This document shows, one piece after another, positions 53,531 through 62,215 of a DNA stretch of 64,000 nt. This DNA is from Candidatus Nitrotoga sp. SPKER. GTDB lineage: Bacteria; Pseudomonadota; Gammaproteobacteria; Burkholderiales; Gallionellaceae. The translations under genes and the position numbers were made by a program. Position 1 is the stretch's first letter; every line of letters starts with the position of its first letter. The notes under the pieces are model-generated. The model was given only the letters and a program-made list of their open reading frames with translations. It was not told where the DNA came from and did not search any database. The stretch lies in assembly GCA_003402285.1 (NCBI GenBank), contig QFXG01000024.1, positions 1-64,000 of the forward strand, written 5' to 3'.

Positions 53531-54403
53531 GTGACCCCTACTAACCACTCATCACTAATTAATCACCAGGGCACCAATCCCCACGCCGCTCAACCCATAT
53601 CTCTCGTGGCACTGGGTAGAAGCCTTTGGCGCAACCGCGAGCTCATTGTGCAAATGACCAAGCGTGAAGTGGTAGGCCGCTACAAAGGCTCTACTATGGG
53701 CTTGGCTTGGTCCTTCTTCAACCCAGTGTTCATGCTGACTGTGTATACCTTCGTTTTTTCTGTGATCTTTAAGTCCCGCTGGGGTATTGGGGGCGAAGAG
53801 AGCGAAGCACAGTTTGCTGTGGTGCTGTTTGTTGGCATGATTGTGCATGGATTATTTGCTGAGGTGCTCAATCGTGCACCATCACTCATCCTTCTCAACG
53901 TCAATTACGTCAAAAAAGTCGTGTTCCCGCTGGAGACACTGCCGGTCATTGCTATGAGTGCCGCACTCTTCCATAGCTTCATTAGTCTGGGTGTACTGCT
54001 CACTGCTTTTGTTCTGTTTATCGGTTATTTACACTGGACGGTAGTTCTCGTCCCGGTTGTACTGCTGCCTATAGTTATCCTTACGCTGGGCTTTGCCTGG
54101 ATGCTCGCATCCGTGGGCGTATTCCTGCGTGATGTGGGACAAACCATCGGTATGACCACCACGGTCATGATGTTTCTTTCCCCCGTCTTTTACCCTGTGA
54201 CTGCCCTGCCGGAACAGTTTCGTCCTTGGATCATGGCCAACCCGCTCACTTTCGTCATTGAGCAAGCGCGAGAAGTGCTGATATGGGGACGTTTGCCAGA
54301 TTGGACGGGATTAGGCGTGTATACCTTCGCCGCCACTTTAGTCGCCTGGGCAGGTTACGCCTGGTTTCAAAAAACCAGGAAGGGATTTGCTGATGTTCTT
54401 TGA
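53531..54403 (+). CDS. wzm: Polysaccharide ABC exporter permease (Wzm type)
   Basis: 290 residues from the GTG at 53531; the exact start is uncertain because no strong ribosome site is seen. ABC-2 type permease: a cytosolic amphipathic start (RNRELIVQMTKREVVGRYKG) and six membrane helices. STMGLAWSFFNPVFMLTVYT and the closing LVAWAGYAWFQKTRKGFADVL end are typical of Wzm/KpsM-like proteins. With Wzt it exports a lipid-linked O-antigen-like polymer across the inner membrane. It opens the plus-strand operon and overlaps the AlbA_2 gene by 11 bases. Confidence 0.92.
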   Translation: MTPTNHSSLINHQGTNPHAAQPISLVALGRSLWRNRELIVQMTKREVVGRYKGSTMGLAWSFFNPVFMLTVYTFVFSVIFKSRWGIGGEESEAQFAVVLFVGMIVHGLFAEVLNRAPSLILLNVNYVKKVVFPLETLPVIAMSAALFHSFISLGVLLTAFVLFIGYLHWTVVLVPVVLLPIVILTLGFAWMLASVGVFLRDVGQTIGMTTTVMMFLSPVFYPVTALPEQFRPWIMANPLTFVIEQAREVLIWGRLPDWTGLGVYTFAATLVAWAGYAWFQKTRKGFADVL

Positions 54404-55727
54404 CCAACTGCTTCTTGCCGGCGAATCCCAAACGTTGGAATTCAAGACCAGTTTTGACAAAACCACGGTTGAATCACTGGTTGCCTTCGCCAATGCACAG
54501 GGCGGAAAGGTATTCGTGGGCGTTAGCGATGTCGGTTTGATTCACGGCGTAACGTTGGGCAAAGAAACGCTCAATGAATGGCTGGGGCAGATCAAATCGG
54601 CCACCAGCCCATCCCTTATTCCAGACCTGGTGGCTGAGAATATCGATGGCAAAACCGTGGTGATCATTCATGTGAGTGAGTTTCCGGTCAAGCCAGTCAG
54701 CACCCGTGGACGGTACTTCAAGCGTGTGGCCAGCTCTAACCATCAACTCGGATTGGCTGAAATAGCAAACCTTTATATGCAATCACTTCAGCTTTCATGG
54801 GATGCTTACGAGGCACCTAGTGAATCCCTGGATGCATTGTCTTTGCCAAAAATTAATCACTTCATTAGTCAAGTGAACGATAGCGGACGCTTTGCGCTAG
54901 AAAGCGAGCCGCTTACTGCGTTGGAAAAACTCAAATACATCGTCAACGGACACCCCACTTGGGCGGCCTTGCTACTATTTGCCAAGGAACCCCTGCGTCA
55001 CCACATTCATATTGGTCGATTCAAAACGCCCAGCATGATCATCGATGACCGTCAATTTACCGACACACTTTTTGAAGTGGTCGATCAGTCGATGAAATTC
55101 ATGATTTCTTACATCAGCGTCGCGTTTGAGTTTGACGGTAGTCTCCAGCGTAAAGAGCGCTTTGCCTATCCGTTATCCGCCCTGCGCGAAGCACTGCTCA
55201 ATGCGGTTATTCACCGCAATTACACCGACGGATCGGACATCCAGATCAAAATATTCGACGACAAAATCTCGATTTTTAGCCCCGGCACCTTTTACGGCGG
55301 CATCAGCGTGGCCGACATCCAGGCCGATAACTACCGCTCCAGCCTGCGCAACAAATTGGTTGCGGAAGGCTTTTATCTCACCGGCAACATCGAAAAATAC
55401 GGTAGCGGCTTCATCCGAATTCGCAAAGCACTGCGCGACTACCCCGAGATCGAATTTGAAATCAAAGAATTTGCCGGCGGGGTGATGGTGACGTTTGCCC
55501 GGCGCGAGGGAGTAAATGGCGGAGTAAATGGCGGAGTAAATGGCGGAGTAAATGGCTTGCTCGCTTACATCCAGTCACACCCGGGGCAGCGAGCGGGTGA
55601 AATGGCGACTGCCTTTAATTTATCGCGGCGAACCCTTGAACGCTGGCTCAAACAATTAAAAGACAATCAGCTAATCGAGTATCGTGGTGCGCCTAAAACG
55701 GGTGGTTACTACCCAAAGAGCCAATAA
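54393..55727 (+). CDS. AlbA_2 (Schlafen-like)/GHKL ATPase-like transcriptional regulator family protein
   Basis: 444 residues. The N-terminal AlbA_2 domain (about 1-120) has ESQTLEFKTSF, VAFANAQGGKVFVGVSDVG and GRYFKRVASSNH. The central region contains a GHKL-type ATPase-like part (ALREALLNAVIHRNYTDGSD, FSPGTFYGGI, KYGSGFIRIRKA), and the C terminus a winged helix (RAGEMATAFNLSRRTLERWL). A linker of four GVNG units (55509-55556) separates the last two. Members (COG2865 group) are annotated as ATP-binding or transcriptional regulators, sometimes in defence loci. Its position between wzm and wzt, overlapping wzm by 11 bases, is unusual. Confidence 0.85.
   Translation: MFFDQLLLAGESQTLEFKTSFDKTTVESLVAFANAQGGKVFVGVSDVGLIHGVTLGKETLNEWLGQIKSATSPSLIPDLVAENIDGKTVVIIHVSEFPVKPVSTRGRYFKRVASSNHQLGLAEIANLYMQSLQLSWDAYEAPSESLDALSLPKINHFISQVNDSGRFALESEPLTALEKLKYIVNGHPTWAALLLFAKEPLRHHIHIGRFKTPSMIIDDRQFTDTLFEVVDQSMKFMISYISVAFEFDGSLQRKERFAYPLSALREALLNAVIHRNYTDGSDIQIKIFDDKISIFSPGTFYGGISVADIQADNYRSSLRNKLVAEGFYLTGNIEKYGSGFIRIRKALRDYPEIEFEIKEFAGGVMVTFARREGVNGGVNGGVNGGVNGLLAYIQSHPGQRAGEMATAFNLSRRTLERWLKQLKDNQLIEYRGAPKTGGYYPKSQ
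55509..55556 (+). repeat. Four tandem 12-bp repeats encoding (GVNG)4
   Basis: GGAGTAAATGGC occurs four times without variation and keeps frame whatever the copy number. Such perfect short repeats are prone to slippage, so linker length may vary between strains. Confidence 0.9.
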
Positions 55728-55741
55728 GAGAATTGCCAGAT

Positions 55742-57178
55742 ATGATGAACCAAGCTACTGACCAGAGCATGCCCACTTGCACCTCCCCTCTTGCTACTCC
55801 CCAAGGTGCGGGCGATATCGCCATCCGCGTAAGCAATCTCAGCAAGTGCTACGAGATATACAACGCGCCGCGTGATCGGCTCAAGCAGTTTGTTGTCCCG
55901 CGCCTGCAACGCATGGCCGGGCAAACTCCAAGGCAATACTTCCGCGAATTCTGGGCGCTCAAAGATATCTCCTTTGAAATAAAAAAAGGTGAAACCGTCG
56001 GCATCATTGGGCGTAATGGCAGTGGGAAATCCACCTTGCTGCAAATGATTTGCGGCACGCTCAACCCAACCAATGGCGCCATTCAAACAAATGGTCGTAT
56101 TGCCGCCCTGCTGGAGCTCGGCTCTGGCTTCAACCCTGAATTCACAGGCCGGGAAAACGTGTATATGAATGCGGCCTTGCTAGGGCTTTGCCAAGAGGAA
56201 ATCGACGCACGGTTTGATGATATTGCGGCCTTCGCTGACATCGGTAATTTCATCGAACAACCAGTAAAGACATACTCCAGTGGAATGTTCGTTCGGCTAG
56301 CTTTTGCTGTAAACATAATTTCCGAGCCGGATATCATGATTGTTGATGAGGCACTGGCAGTAGGCGATATGAGTTTTCAGGCCAAGTGCATGACCGCACT
56401 TACTCGCATCCAGGAAAGCGGCTCTACTATCTTGTTTGTCAGCCATGACATTGGTGCGGTCAAAAGCTTGTGCTCGATGGGTGTTTATCTCGAACACGGT
56501 AAAGTTAAGGCCATCGGAAATGCGCCGGATGTGGCAGAACAATACATCCGAATGATGCGAGAAGAAATGAATGCAGAAACTCGTCGATTCAGCCGTGAGC
56601 CAGCTGGTTTTATGAGGGAGCCTAAAAAAATGAAAGAGGAAAACGTGCAACCCTTGGAGAGAGGTAGCATAGTTTTGAAGCGATCAGACGAGTTTGATAA
56701 ACGAGTGGCTGCATTTCGGTATGGCTCCGGAGGGGCAAGAATCACCTATGTTGAACTACTCAACATGAATAATGAGCCCATACAGGTGTTGGTGGAATTC
56801 AACCAAGAAGTAAAAATTCGAATCCATGTTGAATCATTGTCAGAGCAAAGCATTTCGGTCAATTTCAATATCCGTGATGACAAAAAGGTGAATTTGACAG
56901 GCTGTGGATTTACTCAAGTTGAACAGGAGTTTCTGACGACCGAAATCGGTGGGCAATATTTGGTCGAATATACTCTTCGACTACCGCTGCAAGAAGGCAG
57001 TTATTCGCTGAGGACGCAGATTACATCACCTGTTTTGCGCGGCGAGATGGCCGAGTTTGTGGATGTAATCGAGGATGCGGTTGTTTTCTTCATCGAACGC
57101 TGGAAAAATTCGACAATCTGGTCGAAGGTACACTTATTTCCATCCTTTAAGCTGAAAAGGATTGGCACTCGTGAATAG
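55742..57178 (+). CDS. wzt: Polysaccharide ABC exporter ATPase with C-terminal carbohydrate-binding domain (Wzt)
   Basis: 478 residues. The ATPase domain (about 25-270) has Walker A GRNGSGKST near residue 90, the signature YSSGMFVRLAFAV and Walker B IMIVDEALAVGDMSF, followed by the switch His in FVSHDIGAVKS. After a linker, a Wzt C-terminal beta-sandwich (about 330-470: YVELLNMNNEPIQVLVEF, VNFNIRDDKKVNLTGCG) recognises the modified end of the polymer. This makes export of a terminally modified glycan likely, consistent with the downstream modifying genes. It overlaps the first sulfotransferase gene by eight bases. Confidence 0.94.
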   Translation: MMNQATDQSMPTCTSPLATPQGAGDIAIRVSNLSKCYEIYNAPRDRLKQFVVPRLQRMAGQTPRQYFREFWALKDISFEIKKGETVGIIGRNGSGKSTLLQMICGTLNPTNGAIQTNGRIAALLELGSGFNPEFTGRENVYMNAALLGLCQEEIDARFDDIAAFADIGNFIEQPVKTYSSGMFVRLAFAVNIISEPDIMIVDEALAVGDMSFQAKCMTALTRIQESGSTILFVSHDIGAVKSLCSMGVYLEHGKVKAIGNAPDVAEQYIRMMREEMNAETRRFSREPAGFMREPKKMKEENVQPLERGSIVLKRSDEFDKRVAAFRYGSGGARITYVELLNMNNEPIQVLVEFNQEVKIRIHVESLSEQSISVNFNIRDDKKVNLTGCGFTQVEQEFLTTEIGGQYLVEYTLRLPLQEGSYSLRTQITSPVLRGEMAEFVDVIEDAVVFFIERWKNSTIWSKVHLFPSFKLKRIGTRE

Positions 57179-58046
57179 TGTTTTGTCACAGTTGCGTCGC
57201 ATTATTACTGATGGCAGATATCCGCACCTTTTAATAATAGGAGTACAAAAAGCGGGTACAACAACACTTTTCGACATGCTTAATCACTGCTCTAATTTTT
57301 GTGGCTCGTATGATAAAGAAACTGGATTCTTCATTAAAGACGTATTTTATAAACAAGGTTATGAATGGTATTTAAAGCAATTTGAACAATGTAGACGTGA
57401 CGCAATAAAATTTGAAGGCACACCTGCTTACATATACCATCCAGATGCAGCGAAAAGAATTTTTTTGTTCAATAAGCACATGAAGTTTATTGTGATTCTA
57501 AGGGAGCCGGCTACTCGATGTTACTCAGCATGGAATATGTTCAGGCGATTCAATGAATTTTCACCAAATAAAATTTTTGAGCAATTTACACAATACGCCA
57601 ATCCTTCGGAAAAAGAAGCGATAAGAAATTTACTATTTACAGAACATTTTCCTTCTTTTAAACAGGCTGTTGAAGATGATATCGAACGATATTTATCTCG
57701 ATCTGGCGATATTGAGCCCTCGTTTGTAAGACGTGGTATTTATTTTGAACAGATTGCAAATTACCTCCAGTATTTCAGTCTTAGCGATTTTCTTTTCCTG
57801 GAGCAAAGAGAATTGAACTCACCAGTTGCAATATTTAAAAAAATATCCGATTTTTTAAATGTGGCTATTAATGTAGATTCAATGAATAACCCAATATTAA
57901 GTAATGTCGGTAATTATCTGGGGATGTGCGCTGAAAATGAGGAGACTTTTCTGTTGCTTAAAGATTTTTATAGGTCACATAATGAGAAACTGTTTAGCCA
58001 AATCGGTATTCGCTACGATTGGAATGAAAGTGCGTGGGTGAAATGA
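57171..58046 (+). CDS. Sulfotransferase 1 (heparan-sulfate-type)
   Basis: 291 residues from the GTG at 57171, overlapping wzt. The PAPS 5'-phosphosulfate loop is IIGVQKAGTTTLFDML and the 3'-phosphate site VILREPATRCYSAWNMF; the FEGTPAYIYHPDA segment is the substrate-side region typical of NDST/heparan-like sulfotransferases. It probably transfers sulfate from PAPS to a hydroxyl or amino group of the exported glycan. It overlaps the next sulfotransferase gene by four bases (ATGA). Confidence 0.9.
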   Translation: MNSVLSQLRRIITDGRYPHLLIIGVQKAGTTTLFDMLNHCSNFCGSYDKETGFFIKDVFYKQGYEWYLKQFEQCRRDAIKFEGTPAYIYHPDAAKRIFLFNKHMKFIVILREPATRCYSAWNMFRRFNEFSPNKIFEQFTQYANPSEKEAIRNLLFTEHFPSFKQAVEDDIERYLSRSGDIEPSFVRRGIYFEQIANYLQYFSLSDFLFLEQRELNSPVAIFKKISDFLNVAINVDSMNNPILSNVGNYLGMCAENEETFLLLKDFYRSHNEKLFSQIGIRYDWNESAWVK

Positions 58047-58912
58047 AGGCCTTTGTTATTGGAACCGGGCGCTGCGGCACAACCATGCTTGCTCAGATGC
58101 TTAATTCTCACTCGATGATTTGTGTGCCGCACGAACTCCAGATTCTGTTCGAATACAGTAATAATGGCGCTCGCCTCTATGAAATTTTCAAGGAAAAAAA
58201 GAATGAATGCTTGGGACCCAAAGATTTCGTAGAATTGATTGAAGCCAGGTGCCCACATAAATTCCATGAATATTTTGACTACAGGAATTTTTTTGAGAAG
58301 CGGCAATATCCGATCCGTAGCCTTAAAGAACTTGTAAATAGCCTCTATAGCGAAATAGCAGAGTTCAAACATAAAAAAATCTTTATCGAGCAGACTCCGT
58401 GGTACGGCCAACGAATTGATATTCTTAATGAGCTATTTCCTGATGCAAAATACATTCACATGGTCAGGGATGGCAGGGATGTTGCGATTTCATTTGCGCG
58501 AACCCCATGGTGGCATGATGACCTTGGACAGAATCTGGAAAGGTGGCATACCGAAATTCGCCAAATCATCGACTCATCAAATAAAATTTTGAATACAACT
58601 CAAATGCTCCAGGTTAGATATGAAGATTTTGTAGAACAACCTGGGGTTGAACTTAGGCGTATATGTGAACACTTAGGTGTGAACTTTGAGCATGCCCTAC
58701 TGGATATTGCAACTTATGTTGACTACGGTATGTACAGTAAATTAAATACAAAAAATGTTTCATCTGTGGCATTAAATGAGTGGCGTGAAAATAAGAAGGT
58801 GCCAATATTTAAAGGAAGCCGTTACGCTTGGAAAAGTTACACGGATTTCGATTTTTCATCCATTCCAGAGCATATTAGTCGGAGCTTGCAAGCGTTGGAT
58901 TACGAAAAATAA
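58043..58912 (+). CDS. Sulfotransferase 2
   Basis: 289 residues. The PAPS loop is VIGTGRCGTTMLAQMLNSHS and the 3'-phosphate site YIHMVRDGRDVAISFARTPW, with IEQTPWYGQRIDIL between them and LQVRYEDFVEQPGVELRRIC downstream, all typical of the sulfotransferase family. The substrate is unknown but is probably the same glycan as for sulfotransferase 1. Its sequence differs clearly from the other two copies, so they are not recent duplicates. Two bases separate it from the aminotransferase gene. Confidence 0.9.
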   Translation: MKAFVIGTGRCGTTMLAQMLNSHSMICVPHELQILFEYSNNGARLYEIFKEKKNECLGPKDFVELIEARCPHKFHEYFDYRNFFEKRQYPIRSLKELVNSLYSEIAEFKHKKIFIEQTPWYGQRIDILNELFPDAKYIHMVRDGRDVAISFARTPWWHDDLGQNLERWHTEIRQIIDSSNKILNTTQMLQVRYEDFVEQPGVELRRICEHLGVNFEHALLDIATYVDYGMYSKLNTKNVSSVALNEWRENKKVPIFKGSRYAWKSYTDFDFSSIPEHISRSLQALDYEK

Positions 58913-58914
58913 AT

Positions 58915-60015
58915 ATGTTGCCGGTAACTAAAACAACTCTACCAAGTCTTGAAGTCTATGCTGCATACCTTGAGCAGATCTGGCAAGCAGGCCAGTTAAC
59001 CAACAACGGGCCGTTATGCCGACAGTTGACTTTTGATATTGCTAGCTATCTTAGGGTCTCCAATCTGGAGTTGGTGACTAATGGCACACTTGCGCTCCAG
59101 CTTGCCATCAAGGCGCTAAATCTCAAGGGTGAGATTATCACTACACCATATAGCTATGTTGCTACAACGAATTCAATCTTGTGGGAAGGCTGCGAACCGG
59201 TGTTTGTTGACATTGAGCCGCAAACTTTCTGCATTAATTCTGAGCTGATTGAGGCGGCGATCACCAAAAAAACCTCCGCGATTCTGGCTACACATGTTTA
59301 TGGCTATCCGTGTAACGTGATAAGAATTCAACAGCTTGCAGATGAGCACAAGATCAAAGTCATTTACGATGCAGCTCATGCTTTTGGAGTGAGGCTTGCG
59401 GGCGAGTCGATTTTGCAGCACGGGGATTGTAGTACCTTGAGCTTTCACGCCACCAAGTTGTTTCATACCGTCGAAGGTGGTGCTGTGGTCTGCAAAGATG
59501 CAGAAGTAACCAAACGTGTTTTTCTGATGAAAAAATTCGGTCACATCGGCGAAGATGACTATCTCGACATCGGCATCAACGCCAAAATGTCGGAGTTGCA
59601 TGCAGCAATGGGGCTTTGTGTCTTGCCAAGGGTGAATGACATTATTGCCGCGCGGAAAGAGTGTTCAGGCTGGTATGACGAACAACTCGAAGGTAGCTTA
59701 TTGCAATGGCCTGTTCCTCCAGTTGGCCTCGAATACAACTATGGTTACTACCCGGTCATTTTCCCGTCTCATGATGTCATGATGAAAGTGCGGCAGACAC
59801 TCCTGGATAACGGAATCGGCCCACGGCGATACTTTTCTCCATCGTTGAACACTCTGCCCTTCTTGAAGCCGGAATTAAAACGAGCCTGTCCGATGTCAGA
59901 GAATATTTCTTCGTGCGTGCTCTGTCTGCCCTTGTATGTTGGGTTAAGTAAGGCAGAGATTGATGTTGTTTGCGACCTTATCAGACGCACCTTGCAGGGC
60001 GGAGTGACGCTGTAA
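58915..60015 (+). CDS. DegT/DnrJ/EryC1/StrS-family sugar aminotransferase
   Basis: 366 residues. PLP-dependent fold-type I: NGTLALQLAIKALNLKGEII, TTPYSYVATTNSILWEGCEP, VIYDAAHAFGVRLAG (PLP-binding Asp) and the Schiff-base Lys in STLSFHATKLFHTVEGGAVV. It aminates a keto-sugar nucleotide, giving an amino-deoxysugar for the polysaccharide. No dehydratase or epimerase partner is in the window; it may lie downstream. It ends overlapping the WbqC-like start by one base. Confidence 0.93.
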   Translation: MLPVTKTTLPSLEVYAAYLEQIWQAGQLTNNGPLCRQLTFDIASYLRVSNLELVTNGTLALQLAIKALNLKGEIITTPYSYVATTNSILWEGCEPVFVDIEPQTFCINSELIEAAITKKTSAILATHVYGYPCNVIRIQQLADEHKIKVIYDAAHAFGVRLAGESILQHGDCSTLSFHATKLFHTVEGGAVVCKDAEVTKRVFLMKKFGHIGEDDYLDIGINAKMSELHAAMGLCVLPRVNDIIAARKECSGWYDEQLEGSLLQWPVPPVGLEYNYGYYPVIFPSHDVMMKVRQTLLDNGIGPRRYFSPSLNTLPFLKPELKRACPMSENISSCVLCLPLYVGLSKAEIDVVCDLIRRTLQGGVTL

Positions 60016-60725
60016 TGAAACTTGCCATCATGCAGCCTTATTTTTTCCCCTACATTGGCTACTGGCAGTTGATTCATGCCGTCGATCGTTTCATGATTCA
60101 CGATAATCTAAATTACATCAGGCATGGATGGATTAATCGTAATCGTATCTTGATTAATGGTGAGCCTGCCTATATCACAGTACCGTTGCATCAGTCCTCC
60201 CCATATAAGTGGATTTGTGAAACAGTCATGCTCTCTTCGTCTAGCTGGCGCCATACATTGGTAAGAAAAATTGAAATTACTTACCGAAGGGCGTCATATT
60301 ATGCAGAAGTGTTTCCGGTTATAGAGAAGCTAATTCTCTATAATATTGATAGCTTGTCGGATTATCTGGCGCATCAACTTCAAACGCTGGCCGCATTCTT
60401 AGATTTTAAAACCGAGTTTGTGGTTACCGGACGCAGTTATGAGAATAATGACTTGTCCGGTCAGGAGCGGGTAATTGACATCTGCAAACGCGAGGGAGCG
60501 ACCACCTACATCAATCTGCCAGGCGGACAAGCTTTATATGATCGAGCTACCTTTGCACAAAGCGGCTTGGATTTGAAGTTCTTAATACCAACACCCGTAA
60601 AGTATAAACAATTCGGAGCTACGCACGTGCCTTGGCTCTCAATTATCGATGTGATGATGTTTAATGGCGTTGATGGCACGAAGAGGCTTTTGGAAAATTA
60701 TTCTGTTGAAACGGGTGGTAAATGA
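60015..60725 (+). CDS. WbqC-family protein
   Basis: 236 residues from the ATG at 60015 that shares a base with the aminotransferase stop. Family pattern: KLAIMQPYFFPYIGYWQLI, then DRFMIHDNLNYIRHGWINRN, RILINGEPAYITVPLHQSS, and YINLPGGQALYDRATF. WbqC-like proteins recur in O-antigen clusters beside aminotransferases and are proposed acyl- or amino-sugar-modifying enzymes, though the reaction is unproven. The location here, directly after a DegT enzyme, fits amino-group modification. Confidence 0.88.
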   Translation: MKLAIMQPYFFPYIGYWQLIHAVDRFMIHDNLNYIRHGWINRNRILINGEPAYITVPLHQSSPYKWICETVMLSSSSWRHTLVRKIEITYRRASYYAEVFPVIEKLILYNIDSLSDYLAHQLQTLAAFLDFKTEFVVTGRSYENNDLSGQERVIDICKREGATTYINLPGGQALYDRATFAQSGLDLKFLIPTPVKYKQFGATHVPWLSIIDVMMFNGVDGTKRLLENYSVETGGK

Positions 60726-61414
60726 ATAGCTATTGGAAAAGCTACTACGATTTAAGTAGTCAGCAATTTCATGATTCTCTATTGAAGCAGGTGGGTAAAA
60801 CTGTAAATGGTCGAGAAATACCCGAACTTCAATTAAAATTGATAGTTGAAAATGTAGCTAACGTTTTGCAGCTAAATGCAAAAGATTTTATTGTTGATTT
60901 GTGTTGCGGGAACGGTCTGATAACCAGACAGTTGGCACCTCTTGTAGAAAAAGTCGATGGTGTGGATTTTACGCAGGGTTTAATCGATACAGCTAAGAGA
61001 TGTAATGCTTTTTATAATATTGAATATGTTAATTCGGATGTACTCAGCCTTGACTCCGGATATTTTTTAGGATTTAAGAAAATTGTAATGTATGAAGCTC
61101 TGCAACATTTTTCTGAACAACAATTTGGCATTCTGTTGGATAAGTTAAAAAGTTTGGCAGCAGGATCATTAGTTTTCTTTGGAAGTATTCCAAATAGGGA
61201 AAAATTGAGCGCGTACTATGATACCGAAAAAAAAATTGCGTTTTACATGCAACGTGAGAATGAGGGTAGACCACATATAGGACGGTGGTGGTTGATGGAC
61301 GAAATTGAGCGGCTTGTTGTCACACGCGGTTTTAAGTCAACATTTTTACCCCAAGAGCCAGTGTTGTATACAGCGTACTATCGATTTGGTGTTCTTCTTG
61401 AAAAATGCCAATGA
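60722..61414 (+). CDS. Class I SAM-dependent methyltransferase
   Basis: 230 residues. The Rossmann SAM site is IVDLCCGNGLITRQLAPLV with the acidic VDGVDFTQGLIDTAK strand, followed by IVMYEALQHFSEQQFG and LVFFGSIPNREKLSAYY. The C-terminal part is unusual for the family (RENEGRPHIGRWWLMDEIER). It probably methylates a sugar of the surface glycan. Overlaps by four bases with WbqC-like and with the next sulfotransferase show a translationally coupled operon. Confidence 0.85.
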   Translation: MNSYWKSYYDLSSQQFHDSLLKQVGKTVNGREIPELQLKLIVENVANVLQLNAKDFIVDLCCGNGLITRQLAPLVEKVDGVDFTQGLIDTAKRCNAFYNIEYVNSDVLSLDSGYFLGFKKIVMYEALQHFSEQQFGILLDKLKSLAAGSLVFFGSIPNREKLSAYYDTEKKIAFYMQRENEGRPHIGRWWLMDEIERLVVTRGFKSTFLPQEPVLYTAYYRFGVLLEKCQ

Positions 61415-62205
61415 AAAAAATCGGGATATTTGGTACGCCTCGCTCTGGTACATCGTGGCTTAGCCAGATTCTTAACAGTCATCCTGACGTGGCGCTAAGA
61501 TTTCAGCCGCTTTTTTCATATGGACACAAAGGTAGCCTGACAGCGCGTTCATCTGCCGAAGAGATCCGGACATTCTTTGAAGAAATTCTTTATACCCAAG
61601 ATGCTTTCGCAACGATGACATCTGAGATGCAAAAGGATTATCCGATTTTTCAAAAAACCGTGCGGCCTACTCATATTGTTTTTAAAGAGACGCGATATCT
61701 TCATATCATTGAAAACATTCTTACTCAGTGCAGTGAAGTTAAAATAATTGGGATTATCAGGAATCCGCTGGCAGTGCTTGCTTCTTGGGTATCGGCACCA
61801 AAGGAATTTAATCCGGAGTGGGATATCAATAGCGAGTGGCGATGGGCGCCAAGCAAGAATCATAATAAGCCAGAAGAGTTTTTCGGTTTTGACAAATGGA
61901 AGGAATCTACTGAGGCGTTTCTTCGTTTTAAAATCCAATTCCCTCAGCAATTTTGCTTGGTGCGTTATGACGAACTGAATAAGACGCCGCTTAATACTAC
62001 AAAAAAATTATTTGATTTTTGTGGGTTAGAGGTATGCGATCCGGTGCAAAAATTCCTCGTTGACAGTAAATCAAGGCATGATCCCGATCCTTACTCAGTT
62101 TATCGCGCCAATGCGAGTGATCAACGTTGGCAGAACATATTGCCTAAGGAAATTACGAAACAAATTATGCTAGAACTTAAAAATACGCCGTTGGATATTT
62201 TTTAA
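61411..62205 (+). CDS. Sulfotransferase 3
   Basis: 264 residues. The PAPS loop is IGIFGTPRSGTSWLSQILNS and the 3'-phosphate site IIGIIRNPLAVLASWVSAPK. FCLVRYDELNKTPLNTTKKL and the C-terminal SKSRHDPDPYSVYRAN complete the family pattern. It adds a third sulfation activity to the operon. An ATG two codons upstream (61405) is also possible. Eleven bases precede the GT2 fusion gene. Confidence 0.88.
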   Translation: MKKIGIFGTPRSGTSWLSQILNSHPDVALRFQPLFSYGHKGSLTARSSAEEIRTFFEEILYTQDAFATMTSEMQKDYPIFQKTVRPTHIVFKETRYLHIIENILTQCSEVKIIGIIRNPLAVLASWVSAPKEFNPEWDINSEWRWAPSKNHNKPEEFFGFDKWKESTEAFLRFKIQFPQQFCLVRYDELNKTPLNTTKKLFDFCGLEVCDPVQKFLVDSKSRHDPDPYSVYRANASDQRWQNILPKEITKQIMLELKNTPLDIF

Positions 62206-62215
62206 GGTAGTAAGA

